From an uncultured Chitinophagaceae bacterium (GTDB lineage Bacteria > Bacteroidota > Bacteroidia > Chitinophagales > Chitinophagaceae), in contig CALGAP010000004.1 of the NCBI GenBank assembly GCA_937958995.1, positions 1-64,000 on the forward strand: a stretch of 64,000 nt of DNA, read 5' to 3'. A model generated the notes under the pieces. It was not told where the DNA came from. It made no database searches and worked only from the letters and a program-made list of their open reading frames with translations. Shown piece after piece: positions 27,291 through 36,603 of the stretch. Both the position numbers and the translations under genes were made by a program. Numbering within the stretch: the stretch's first letter is position 1; every line of letters begins with the position of its first letter.

Positions 27291-29931
27291 GATTTTCTTC
27301 TGCAGCAGGCGCAGTTTTTTTTCCCGCTACTGCATTCACCAGTTCTGCCACCAGCGCTGTCCATCCTGTTTGGTGACTGGCTCCGAGACCGCTGCCATTA
27401 TCTCCGTGGAAATATTCGTAGAATAACAAGAGATCTTCATTGCCGGGACGCTGGTAAAACCAGTTGTATTTTCCGTGAAATGCGCGGTTTCCATTTTCGT
27501 CGCGGCCGAAAATTTTTATCAGGCGATAGGTAAGTTCATCCGCCACCTGCACCAGGTTCATTTTATTTCCGGAGCCAACCGGGCATTCCACCTGCAATTC
27601 ATCTCCGTAGAATTCTCCGAAGTGTCGGATAGATTGAATGATCAAAAAATTGATCGGCATCCAAACGGGTCCGCGCCAGTTGCTGTTGCCGCCAAAAAGA
27701 TCGGAAGTGGAATCACCGGGATCGTAGCGTATGGTATACTCCACGCCGCCCACGTTCACGGTATAAGGATGATTCTCGTGATATTTTGAAAGCGCGCGAA
27801 TACCATAGGGGGAAAGGAACTGCGTCTCATCCAATAATCGTTCCAGCAAGTACACCAATCTCTCGCGGCGCACCAATGACAACAAGATTGATTTCCCATC
27901 GCTACGCTCTTCATTGGGCCAGAAGCGTTTGTTTTTCTTGCGATAATTCTCAAACCAGGTGATGCGCTTGCGGAAATCGTCCAACTTATCGAGCATTCTC
28001 TTCTCGATGGTAGAGACGGCAAACAACGAAGTAAGACCTACAATAGAAAATATGCGTAAATGCAGCGGCTCGCCGCCGGCTACAGACATGGTATCGTAGA
28101 AGAATTTGTCTTCTTCATTCCACATACCTGCTTCGTTCAGTGCCTCAGCAATCAATACGAAGTGCTCAAAAAATTTGGTGGCCGTATCTTCAAACGATTT
28201 ATCCACCATGGCAATTTCCAGTGCCATGTCCATCATGTTCAGCGCGTACATACCCATCCAACTGGTGCCATCGGCCTGCTCCAGTTCCATATCGGCCAGC
28301 ACCAGGTGGCTGCGGTTGAACACACCGATATTATCCAGTCCCAGGAAACCTCCCTGGAACATGTTGTTACCATTTACGTCTTTACGGTTGATCCACCAGG
28401 TGAAGTTGATCAGCAGTTTGTGAAAAACGCGTTTCAGAAAATCAATATCTCCTTTACCCTCGCGTTTTTTCTCTGCATAGTATATCTGCATCGCGGCCCA
28501 GGCCTGCACGGGCGGGTTCACATCACTGAAATGCCATTCATAAGCGGGCAACTGGCCATCAGGTTTCATATACCATTCGCGCATAATTAGCATCAGCTGG
28601 TGCTTCGCAAACACGGGGTCAACAATGGCCATGGGTATGCATTGGAATGCAAGGTCCCAGGCCGCATACCAGGGATATTCCCATTTATCGGGCATGGAGA
28701 TGATGTCCTGGTTTTTCAGATGCTTCCAGTCACGGTTGCGTCCATTTAATTTACCATCGCTCACCGGGCTGATGCCATCACTGGTGCCAAGCCAGCGCTC
28801 CACATCGTAGTGATAATATTGTTTGCTCCACAACAAACCCGCCATGGCGCGGCGCTGCAGCTGGCGCCATTCAGGATCGGGATTATGCGCAAATACTTTT
28901 TCATAAAAGGCATCGGCCTCTTCTTTACGTTGCGTAAAAATGGATTCAAAACCCGGGTGAAATGGGTTATCTGTCATCTTATTACTCAGCCGCAGATAAA
29001 CCGTCTTGGTGGCGTGCCCCGGAATTTTATACTTATATACCGGCGCAAATTTGGTTCCCGACTTTTTCTTTCTCAGTTCCTGGATCCCTTCACCATTGAT
29101 AATTGCCTTGTGAAACGCTTCTTTGGTAAATGGCGAAAGATTGGGTTGGCCATTCACCTTTTCGAAGTTGGTTTCGTTTTCGGTAAACAGGCAATCATGC
29201 GGCGGCATGAAGTAGAGATAATACGTGCCCAGCCTGTGATGCGATGCCTTCACAGAATTCTTATCCATCATTTCAATCACAGGCTTCTTCTTGCCGGGAT
29301 CGTGCATCCAGCGGTTGTAAAACCATAGTGTGGGCAACAACGTTATATCAGCCGCTTTGCTATAGCGGTTAGTGAGTTCTATCCTGATATAGATATCCCG
29401 GGAGGTCTGTTTGGCGTAAGTAACTTTTACATCAAAATACTCATCGTTGTCGAACACGCCGGTATCCAAAATTTCATACTCCGGTTCCAGTCGCGAGCGT
29501 TTTCGGTTTTCGGCCAGCAGCAGTTCATAGGGAAATTTTTGTTGCGGGTATTTATACAAATACTCCATGTAGTAATGCGTCGGAATATTATCGAGGTGAT
29601 AATACAGTTCCTTTACATCCTCACCATGGTTGCCTTCGTAATTTCCCAGGCCGAAAAGTCTTTCTTTCAGTATATGATCCTTGCCATTCCACAGGGTAAT
29701 AGCAAAGCACAGGTTGCCAAAAAAATCTGATATTCCTGCCAGGCCGTCTTCTCCCCAGCGATAGGCACGGTAATGCGATTGGTCGAAAGTGAAATAATTC
29801 CACGCATCTCCGTTAGAGCTATAATCCTCGCGCACGGTGCCCCATTGCCGCTCGCTCAGGTAAGGCCCCCACTGCTCCAGGGGAATCTTTTTGGTGGAGT
29901 TTACGGCCAGGCGTTGATGTTCTGCACTCAT
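27277..29931 (-). CDS. large cytosolic glucosidase-type glycoside hydrolase (GH63-like)
   Basis: The protein has 884 residues, no signal peptide. A beta-rich N-terminal region precedes an (alpha/alpha)6 barrel typical of MGH1/GH63-type glucosidases, with WEYPWYAAWDLAFQ and LNGRNRDWKHL in the barrel and GGNSNWRGPVWMP late. Such proteins in bacteria act on alpha-glucosides such as mannosylglycerate or trehalose-like compounds; the substrate is open. Single gene; upstream lies a long inverted repeat. Confidence 0.8.
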   Translation of the reverse strand: MSAEHQRLAVNSTKKIPLEQWGPYLSERQWGTVREDYSSNGDAWNYFTFDQSHYRAYRWGEDGLAGISDFFGNLCFAITLWNGKDHILKERLFGLGNYEGNHGEDVKELYYHLDNIPTHYYMEYLYKYPQQKFPYELLLAENRKRSRLEPEYEILDTGVFDNDEYFDVKVTYAKQTSRDIYIRIELTNRYSKAADITLLPTLWFYNRWMHDPGKKKPVIEMMDKNSVKASHHRLGTYYLYFMPPHDCLFTENETNFEKVNGQPNLSPFTKEAFHKAIINGEGIQELRKKKSGTKFAPVYKYKIPGHATKTVYLRLSNKMTDNPFHPGFESIFTQRKEEADAFYEKVFAHNPDPEWRQLQRRAMAGLLWSKQYYHYDVERWLGTSDGISPVSDGKLNGRNRDWKHLKNQDIISMPDKWEYPWYAAWDLAFQCIPMAIVDPVFAKHQLMLIMREWYMKPDGQLPAYEWHFSDVNPPVQAWAAMQIYYAEKKREGKGDIDFLKRVFHKLLINFTWWINRKDVNGNNMFQGGFLGLDNIGVFNRSHLVLADMELEQADGTSWMGMYALNMMDMALEIAMVDKSFEDTATKFFEHFVLIAEALNEAGMWNEEDKFFYDTMSVAGGEPLHLRIFSIVGLTSLFAVSTIEKRMLDKLDDFRKRITWFENYRKKNKRFWPNEERSDGKSILLSLVRRERLVYLLERLLDETQFLSPYGIRALSKYHENHPYTVNVGGVEYTIRYDPGDSTSDLFGGNSNWRGPVWMPINFLIIQSIRHFGEFYGDELQVECPVGSGNKMNLVQVADELTYRLIKIFGRDENGNRAFHGKYNWFYQRPGNEDLLLFYEYFHGDNGSGLGASHQTGWTALVAELVNAVAGKKTAPAAEENLISP

Positions 29932-29945
29932 ATTCCACTAAGGTA

Positions 29946-30043
29946 AATAGAATATTGAATTTGAATTTGAACAAGGAATTTGAATATGAATGAGAATAAA
30001 TTCATTCATATTCAAATTCCTTGTTCAAATTCAATATTCTATT
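29946..30043. repeat. 98-base inverted repeat containing the 42-base dispersed repeat
   Basis: The left arm (29946-29993) and right arm (30002-30043) are complementary throughout, except that the left arm has six extra bases in the AATTTGAA unit. The spacer is 8 bases. The left-arm segment 29950-29991 matches 16286-16327 at 41 of 42 positions. It lies between the glucosidase start and the slipin stop, so it may also act as a 3' hairpin for slipin. Confidence 0.85.
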
Positions 30044-30061
30044 CGCGTGCGGGCATAATGA

Positions 30062-30823
30062 TCATTGTTTATCTAAATTGATGAAGGGTTTTATCAGATC
30101 AATCGGCACGGGGAATATCGTCGTGCTGTTGTTTTCTGTAGCGATTTCCCTAAGCGTTTGCAGGTAGCGGAGGGTGAGGGCGCTGGGTTGATCGCTGAGG
30201 ATTTTGGCGGCGTCGGCGAGTTTTTGGGAGGCCTGGAATTCGCCTTCGGCAGCGATCACTTTCGAACGGCGTTCACGCTCAGCTTCGGCCTGCTTGGCCA
30301 TAGCACGCTGCATCTCCTGCGGAAGGTCTATCTGCTTTACTTCCACATTGCTCACCTTGATGCCCCAGGGCTCGGTGTGCGTATCGATGATCTGTTGCAG
30401 TTTTTGATTGAGCTTTTCGCGTTGCGCCAGCAGGTCGTCGAGGTCTGACTGACCCAATACGCTGCGCAATGTGGTTTGAGAAATCTGCGAGGTAGCCACC
30501 AGGTAGTTTTCTACTTCTACCACCGCCTTCTGCGGTTGTATAACGCGGAAATAAACTACCGCGTTTACTTTTATGGATACGTTGTCGTGCGTGATGATGT
30601 CTTGCGGCGGCACATCCAATACCAATGTGCGCAGGCTCACTTTCACCATTTTATCAATAACAGGTATCAGGAGAATAAGACCCGGACCACGTACCGAAAT
30701 CAAACGGCCGAGCCGGAATACAACGCCGCGTTCATATTCGCGCAACACGCGGATGGCACTCGACAAAAAGAAAAGTAAGAGAACGACAATTACAATAGCT
30801 GTCACCGGAAAAGTAGTATCCAT
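30062..30823 (-). CDS. slipin / SPFH-domain membrane protein
   Basis: The protein has 253 residues: one N-terminal membrane helix (about 5-25), then the SPFH/stomatin domain (EYERGVVFRLGRL, then GLILLIPVIDKM), and a helical tail with QAEAERERRSKVIAAEGE. It forms oligomers on the membrane and typically works with NfeD. The NfeD gene lies just upstream on the same strand with a 23-base gap, confirming the usual pair. Confidence 0.9.
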   Translation of the reverse strand: MDTTFPVTAIVIVVLLLFFLSSAIRVLREYERGVVFRLGRLISVRGPGLILLIPVIDKMVKVSLRTLVLDVPPQDIITHDNVSIKVNAVVYFRVIQPQKAVVEVENYLVATSQISQTTLRSVLGQSDLDDLLAQREKLNQKLQQIIDTHTEPWGIKVSNVEVKQIDLPQEMQRAMAKQAEAERERRSKVIAAEGEFQASQKLADAAKILSDQPSALTLRYLQTLREIATENNSTTIFPVPIDLIKPFINLDKQ

Positions 30824-30846
30824 AATATTGTTTTAGGGTAAATAAA

Positions 30847-32121
30847 TCAACTTTCTGGCTCAACAAACAGGGTCAGGTTCCGGATGCCCGTTACTTTTAT
30901 CTTTTGTCCCGGCTTAATGGCTTCTCCCTGCGACTGCGCATTCCATAGTTCGCCATGTACCCTCACCATGCCATTGGGGTTGAGTTCGTCCACGGCTTCG
31001 CCTGTTTCACCAATCATTCCCTCCAGTCCTGTGGCGGGTTTGGCGCGTTGCGCCTTTAATCCCAGTCCCACAATAAACAGGAAGAACAGCGATGTTACCA
31101 CCACAGCGGTAATGATCACGCTCCAGGAAAGTCCTCCCAATCCCCAGTCCTGCTCCGACCGGAACAGCATGAGGCTACCGAGAAACAGAGACACCACGCC
31201 CCCGATACCCAGCAAGCCATGACTCACGATTTTTATTTCGAGAAGGAAAAGTATTACGGCAAAAACAATCAAAGCAAGACCCGCATAATTTACGGGCAGC
31301 GTATGCATGGCATATAATGCGAGAATGATGCAAATGCCACCAATCACGCCGGGAAGTATGGTGCCGGGGCTATAAAGTTCAAACATCAGCCCGTACAATC
31401 CAAGCAGGAAGAGGATATATGCTACGTTGGGGTCGCTGATGATGTTGAGCAGGTTGGCCACCCAGCCCATCTCCATATATTCCACGCTGGCACCTTTGGT
31501 GCGAAGCGTTGTGGGTCCGGCCTCGGTCACTACTTCTTTGCCATCTATTTTCTCCAGCAACTCCGTAACGTTGGCCGCCACCAGGTCAACCACATTATTT
31601 TCCAATGCTTCGGCTTCGCTGATTGACTCGCTGCGGCGCACCGAGTTCACCGCCCATTCCACATTGCGCTGCCTTTTTCGCGCTATGGAGGTGATGAAGG
31701 CCACCGCATCGTTGGTTACCTTCTCGCTCATGATGGTATCCATCTCTCCGCCGGAGCTTACGGGATGCGCTGCACCTATATTGGTGCCGGGGGCCATGGC
31801 AGCCACATGAGCAGCCAGGGTAATGAATACGCCCGCCGAACCGGCATGGGCGCCACCGGGAGATACATACACTACCACCGGCACTTCCGACTGCAGAATA
31901 TCGCTTACAATAACACGGGTTGATTTCAGCAGACCGCCGGGAGTATTGAGATGAATCAGCAGGCAGGCCGCATTTTGCTGGCGGGCCTCTTTAATACCCC
32001 GGTGAATATAATCGGCAGTGGCGGGGTTGATGGATGCGTCAATGCGAATAGCAACCACCTTCTGGGCAAGCAACCAGGCAGGTATGCAGCATAACAGCAG
32101 TAGTGTTATCAGCGGACGCAT
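30847..32121 (-). CDS. NfeD-family membrane serine protease
   Basis: The protein has 424 residues with a signal peptide. A ClpP-like domain (about 22-210) holds the expected Ser-Lys dyad S95 (HAGSAGVF) and K134 (MSEKVTND), as in the archaeal stomatin protease PH1510. Four or five membrane helices follow (about 235-365), then a C-terminal OB-fold NfeD domain. It probably cleaves stomatin-like partners or membrane proteins. Operon with the slipin gene. Confidence 0.9.
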   Translation of the reverse strand: MRPLITLLLLCCIPAWLLAQKVVAIRIDASINPATADYIHRGIKEARQQNAACLLIHLNTPGGLLKSTRVIVSDILQSEVPVVVYVSPGGAHAGSAGVFITLAAHVAAMAPGTNIGAAHPVSSGGEMDTIMSEKVTNDAVAFITSIARKRQRNVEWAVNSVRRSESISEAEALENNVVDLVAANVTELLEKIDGKEVVTEAGPTTLRTKGASVEYMEMGWVANLLNIISDPNVAYILFLLGLYGLMFELYSPGTILPGVIGGICIILALYAMHTLPVNYAGLALIVFAVILFLLEIKIVSHGLLGIGGVVSLFLGSLMLFRSEQDWGLGGLSWSVIITAVVVTSLFFLFIVGLGLKAQRAKPATGLEGMIGETGEAVDELNPNGMVRVHGELWNAQSQGEAIKPGQKIKVTGIRNLTLFVEPES

Positions 32122-32135
32122 ACCGTAATATACTT

Positions 32136-32174
32136 AAAAAAAACAAGGTGCCGGCCACCCTCTACCGACACCTT
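32136..32174 (-). terminator. minus-strand terminator upstream of nfeD
   Basis: A 10-base stem with one mismatch (32145-32154 with 32165-32174) is followed on the minus strand by one G and eight T. It would end a minus-strand transcript coming from 32175-32472, where I see no ORF that I can support. The rest of 32175-32440 shows nothing further that I can name. Confidence 0.5.
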
Positions 32175-32445
32175 TGATTTCACATACTCGATGCTCACGT
32201 ACTCCTTACCTTACTTGCTATAATAGCACATTTAGTACGTTTGTTATGACCTCACAAAAATGCATCTTGTTACGGCCGCTTTCAATAGCATGATAATGTG
32301 AATTATGCGCCTGGAAAAAGCCATTCTGTGCGCAGTATGTAAACTATTTCCGGGAAATAAACTCCCTGGCCGCAATTCATACAGGATTTTAACCATTCAC
32401 CCGCTTTGAGCATCACATAAGTGTGTGATTTCACCCGGTTGCTTC

Positions 32446-32475
32446 TTTGAATGACTGCAGTGATATCTAAATTTG
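32446..32475 (+). promoter_or_regulatory. promoter of the sensor kinase gene
   Basis: TTTG at 32446-32449, 18 bases, then TAAATTTG at 32468-32475 is a full Bacteroidota promoter. It implies transcription starting near 32480, which excludes the TTG at 32473 as translation start. Confidence 0.6.
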
Positions 32476-32496
32476 AATTTATATTACACCCTAACC

Positions 32497-35400
32497 TTGT
32501 TGCGCCTGGTTTGTCATATACTTTGGGCAGCCCTGCTGCTGCCTGCTCTGCTTCACGCTCAGCAGCGGCAATATATTTTCACACGACTTACAGTAAAAGA
32601 AGGACTAGCCAGCAACCGGGTTTATTCTATCTGGCAAGACAAAAAAGGTTTTGTATGGATGGGCACCGCCAATGGTCTGCAGCGTTTCGATGGTCGTAAG
32701 CTCATCATGTTTCGCCCGCCAGCCGATCCCGGAGAATACCTTCCCACCACTTCCATTTACCAGATCTTCGAAGACAAGCACAATAATTTCTGGGTGAGGT
32801 CTGAAATGGAGGTGGGGATTTTCGACCCGGTGACTTACCGCTATAAAAAAGCCGCCATAAAGACCCGCACTGAAATTCCCAGCCGTTCGCAACTCAGGCT
32901 TTGGCAAAACAGCAAGGGCGATGTTTTTCTCATCATCACCAACCGCGAAGTGCTGAGCTACGATTTTGCCGCCAATGAATTCAGGGAAGATGATACCAAA
33001 ATAAAAGTGCCGCCGGGTTATGGGGTCAGCACATTGCTGGAAGATCCCCAGACCGGCAATTACTGGATCGGTAGCGACTCGGGCCTGGCTTTGTACGATG
33101 TGCACGCCCAGGAAGTGTATTACCGCCGTCATAATCCCAGGGGCATTCCCATCTTATCGATGCCCGCATTCCAGGACCCGGTGACTGTGAGTTTTATCGA
33201 CCAGCAAAACCGCTTTTGGGTGGCCACCTGGAATGTGTTTGCCGAAGGCGAAAAGTTTTTTTGTTATGATCTGAACGCGAACCAACTGCTGCCCGATACC
33301 CTTGGTTTGAAACCAGCAGAAAGAAGTTATAAGGAGCTGCATAGTTTTTTCCAGCAATCCAGCGGCCGCCTCTGGGCCTATGGCCGCATGATATTTTCAG
33401 AATATGATGCCCGCCAGCAGCGCTTTCACTATATCCGCAACGATCATATTGATGACTATGGCATCCGGTATGGAACAGTGTATTGCGTTATAGAAGACAA
33501 AGAAGAAAATGTGTGGATTGGTACCGATGAAGGCGCATATGTGTTCAACCCCGGCCGTGAAAAATTCAATACCGTTCTTACCATAAAGCCCGATCAGAAA
33601 GAATTATCGGTTACTTCTTTCCTTGAACTGCCCGAAGGGCAGATATGGGTCACTACCTGGGGCGGTGGACTGTTGAGCTACGACAGCAATTTTGTGAAGA
33701 TTCCCAACAACGTAATGCAGAACCTGCCGCGACACTCGGCGCCTTTCTATAATCAATGGACCAGCTGGCAGCATAAGAAAACGGGGAAGATATGGATTGG
33801 CTGCCAGGAGGGACGATTGATTATCTACGATCCTGTAACCCGTCGCTCCTCATTTTACAATATACCGGTAATGGAAAACCGAACAATCAGGCAGATCACA
33901 GAAGATGCTGATGGCAATATCTGGCTGGGTTCGCAGTATGGTCATTTGGTAAAATGGGATCCTTCGGTGGGTTATGGTGCCAGATTTTTGGGTGGGTTCA
34001 AGGTAGTGCACAATTTTAATACTATTCTTTACCGGCTATTGCCCGACAATGCCGGCAATATCTGGATTACAGCGCACATGAAGGGCGTGTATATGATGGA
34101 TCCGCGCAGCAGTGCCATATTAGGTCATTACGATAATAAGAAAGGGCCCGGCCGCTCATTGTATAGCAACCAGGTGACCGATGTGGCACAATTCAATGAT
34201 AGTTTGTTTTTTGTTACCGCCGGCGTATTGCATATCATCAATAAGAATACGGGAGAGGTAAGGTTGATAACCCCCGGCGAAGGACTTCCATCCAACAATC
34301 CCAATAACCTCGAAAAAGATGCCGATGGAAATATCTGGATCGGTTTGTTAGATGGGGTTTGCCGTTACAACTACCGCCGCAATACTTTCACGCAGTTTTC
34401 TCCTAAAGATGGATTGGTGCAGCAAACATTTTTCTCAGGCGGCCGCCTGCGCAATGGCACTATGCTTTTTGGAAATGCGCAAGGCTTTGTTCACTTCCAA
34501 CCCCGCGCGGTGATTGATAATTCCAATCCACCGCTGGATGTTACCATCACCGACTTCAAGCTTTTCAACACTTACCTGCCACCCGACTCCATCATGAAGC
34601 TCGATAGGGTAAGGCTTGATCATACGGAAAATAGCATCACCATAGAATTTGCTGCGCTTAGCTTTCTGCAGCGCGATAAGATTGTTTACTACTATCGCCT
34701 GCGCGGGCTCGACAGGGAGTGGGTGAGGACCGACAGAATTCTTTCCGCGAATTACACGCTGCTGGCTCCCGGCAAATACATTTTCGAAGTAATGTGCGAA
34801 AATGCCGATGGCATAGAATCGAAAAATATTACCAGTCTGGTGATTTACATACAACCACCCTTCTGGCGCACCTGGTGGTTCATGACATTGGTGGTGGCGG
34901 CCATCGTAGCATTGATTTACTTCATTCACCGCCTGCGGGTAAACAGGTTGTTGGCGATGGAAAAAGTGCGCACACGCATTGCCCGCGACCTGCACGATGA
35001 TATGGGCAGCACGCTCAGCACCATCAATATCCTGAGCACAATGGCTAAGATGAAAGTACATAAAGACGCAACCAAGACGGAAGAATACCTGGAGAAGATA
35101 AGCGATAACAGCAGCCGCATGATGGAGGCCATGGATGATATTGTGTGGAGTATCAATCCTATGAACGACAACATGCAGAAGATAACGGCGCGCATGCGTG
35201 AATTTGCCACCGGCGTGCTCGAGGCAAAAAACATCGAATTCAGTTTCCGCGTCGATCCACAGGTGCAGGACCTGAGGCTGGATATGGAAGCCCGCCGCGA
35301 TTTCTTCCTGCTTTTCAAAGAAGCCATCAACAACCTGGCGAAATATTCTCAATGCAACAACGCCACTATCGATATATCCATCGCAAGAAATAAGCTGTTG

Positions 35401-35565
35401 ATGAAAATCAGCGATGATGGTATTGGTTTCGACGTAAATAACAGCGATGGCGGCAACGGCCTTACCAACATGCAGAAGCGCGCGCAGTCGCTGAACGGCC
35501 GGTTGGAAATAGAATCCAAAAAACAGGCAGGTACCACGGTAAAGCTGGTAGTGCCGCTAACATGA
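32497..35565 (+). CDS. beta-propeller sensor histidine kinase (LuxR-type partner)
   Basis: The reading frame has no ATG near its start; TTG at 32497 or 32500 gives a signal peptide (ending LLHAQ) and lies downstream of the promoter, so I choose 32497 (1022 residues). A long two-bladed propeller region (repeated NxWIGT and GNIWLG units, about 30-700) and a Y_Y_Y-like domain form the periplasmic sensor. A membrane helix follows at about 791-812. The HisKA_3 histidine is about H833 in IARDLHDDMGSTLS. The HATPase part has KEAINNLAKYS and SDDGIGFDV. It phosphorylates the response regulator encoded next. Such propellers usually sense polysaccharide fragments; the signal is unknown. Confidence 0.85.
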   Translation: MLRLVCHILWAALLLPALLHAQQRQYIFTRLTVKEGLASNRVYSIWQDKKGFVWMGTANGLQRFDGRKLIMFRPPADPGEYLPTTSIYQIFEDKHNNFWVRSEMEVGIFDPVTYRYKKAAIKTRTEIPSRSQLRLWQNSKGDVFLIITNREVLSYDFAANEFREDDTKIKVPPGYGVSTLLEDPQTGNYWIGSDSGLALYDVHAQEVYYRRHNPRGIPILSMPAFQDPVTVSFIDQQNRFWVATWNVFAEGEKFFCYDLNANQLLPDTLGLKPAERSYKELHSFFQQSSGRLWAYGRMIFSEYDARQQRFHYIRNDHIDDYGIRYGTVYCVIEDKEENVWIGTDEGAYVFNPGREKFNTVLTIKPDQKELSVTSFLELPEGQIWVTTWGGGLLSYDSNFVKIPNNVMQNLPRHSAPFYNQWTSWQHKKTGKIWIGCQEGRLIIYDPVTRRSSFYNIPVMENRTIRQITEDADGNIWLGSQYGHLVKWDPSVGYGARFLGGFKVVHNFNTILYRLLPDNAGNIWITAHMKGVYMMDPRSSAILGHYDNKKGPGRSLYSNQVTDVAQFNDSLFFVTAGVLHIINKNTGEVRLITPGEGLPSNNPNNLEKDADGNIWIGLLDGVCRYNYRRNTFTQFSPKDGLVQQTFFSGGRLRNGTMLFGNAQGFVHFQPRAVIDNSNPPLDVTITDFKLFNTYLPPDSIMKLDRVRLDHTENSITIEFAALSFLQRDKIVYYYRLRGLDREWVRTDRILSANYTLLAPGKYIFEVMCENADGIESKNITSLVIYIQPPFWRTWWFMTLVVAAIVALIYFIHRLRVNRLLAMEKVRTRIARDLHDDMGSTLSTINILSTMAKMKVHKDATKTEEYLEKISDNSSRMMEAMDDIVWSINPMNDNMQKITARMREFATGVLEAKNIEFSFRVDPQVQDLRLDMEARRDFFLLFKEAINNLAKYSQCNNATIDISIARNKLLMKISDDGIGFDVNNSDGGNGLTNMQKRAQSLNGRLEIESKKQAGTTVKLVVPLT

Positions 35566-35595
35566 TCATGTGATTGGCGCCCCTGGCAAATAATG

Positions 35596-35603
35596 TAAGT
35601 TTG
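35596..35603 (+). promoter_or_regulatory. promoter -7 box of the response regulator gene
   Basis: TAAGTTTG matches TAnnTTTG, 18 bases before the ATG at 35622, with a TTGG about 18 bases upstream. The regulator may thus be expressed both alone and with the kinase. Confidence 0.45.
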
Positions 35604-35621
35604 TAAATTAAATGCGAGTCT

Positions 35622-36254
35622 ATGGTAAAGATTGTATTGTACGAGGATAACCCGCAGCTGCGCGAAGGGTTGACCATGCTGTTGAATGGCAGCGAGGGTT
35701 TCGAGGTATTGGGCGCGTTTAAGAATTGTAATAATGTGGTGGAAGAGGTGGAAGCGCTGCAACCCGACGTGGTGTTAATGGATATCGATATGCCGGGCAC
35801 CAACGGCATCGAGGGGTTGAAACTGATTCGCCAGAGCGGCAGCGAGGTGAAAGTGCTGATGCTGACCGTTTTTGATGATAACAAAAATGTGTTTGAGGCC
35901 ATCAAGAATGGCGCAAACGGATATCTTTTGAAAAAGACTCCTCCCTCCAAACTCCTCGAATACATACAGGAAGCCCATACCGGCGGCGCACCCATGACAT
36001 CTTCCATAGCCACGCAGGTGTTGAAGATGTTTTCGCAGGCTCACAAGACCACCAACGAAGATTATCATTTATCAGAAAGAGAAAAGCAGGTATTGCAATG
36101 GCTGGTAAATGGCTATAGCTATAAGATGATTGCCGCAGAAATGTTCATCTCTATCGATACCGTTCGCTCTCACATCAAAAAGATTTACGAAAAACTGCAC
36201 GTCAACAGCAAGAGCGAGGCCGTGGCCAAGGCATTTAAAGATAAGATTGTTTGA
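35622..36254 (+). CDS. NarL/FixJ-type response regulator
   Basis: The protein has 210 residues. The receiver domain (about 2-120) has the phospho-acceptor D54 in VVLMDIDMPG, acidic E8/D9 and the conserved lysine in YLLKKTPP. A LuxR helix-turn-helix follows (about 145-205, LSEREKQVLQWLVNGYS and SIDTVRSHI). It pairs with the upstream HisKA_3 kinase, 56 bases away, as is usual for this class. Its targets are unknown; the esterase downstream is one candidate. Confidence 0.92.
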   Translation: MVKIVLYEDNPQLREGLTMLLNGSEGFEVLGAFKNCNNVVEEVEALQPDVVLMDIDMPGTNGIEGLKLIRQSGSEVKVLMLTVFDDNKNVFEAIKNGANGYLLKKTPPSKLLEYIQEAHTGGAPMTSSIATQVLKMFSQAHKTTNEDYHLSEREKQVLQWLVNGYSYKMIAAEMFISIDTVRSHIKKIYEKLHVNSKSEAVAKAFKDKIV

Positions 36255-36442
36255 CGGCGTATTTTGTAGCACCGACAACGCTTAAATCCGGAATTTCAAT
36301 ACATAACCGCTCTCAAACCTACTGCGGCGGTCCCGCCCTGAATCTCATTACAAATGCTCTGACACGCCTGAAATGAGCCATTCCGGGTGCCTGGACGCAT
36401 GAAATTCTTTGACGAATGACAAGGATTTTTTTTACTCAGCGT

Positions 36443-36469
36443 CTATAAATGTATTTTGTACATTTATAG
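36443..36469. promoter_or_regulatory. perfect 11-5-11 palindrome upstream of the esterase
   Basis: CTATAAATGTA / TACATTTATAG with a 5-base spacer TTTTG. It overlaps a TATTTTG-like -7 element and lies 135 bases before the esterase start. Its symmetry suggests a dimeric regulator site. The rest of 36255-36603 holds no ORF. Confidence 0.55.
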
Positions 36470-36603
36470 TTCTGAAAAACCGCACCAGGCTTGACGCGGG
36501 AGGGGTTCAGCACATTGATGCATGTTAGATAGTTGTAAGTGGATTATTCGGCTACGGTTCCTGGTCATTCACCAAAGTATTTCACAATTCAAATTATAAT
36601 ACA

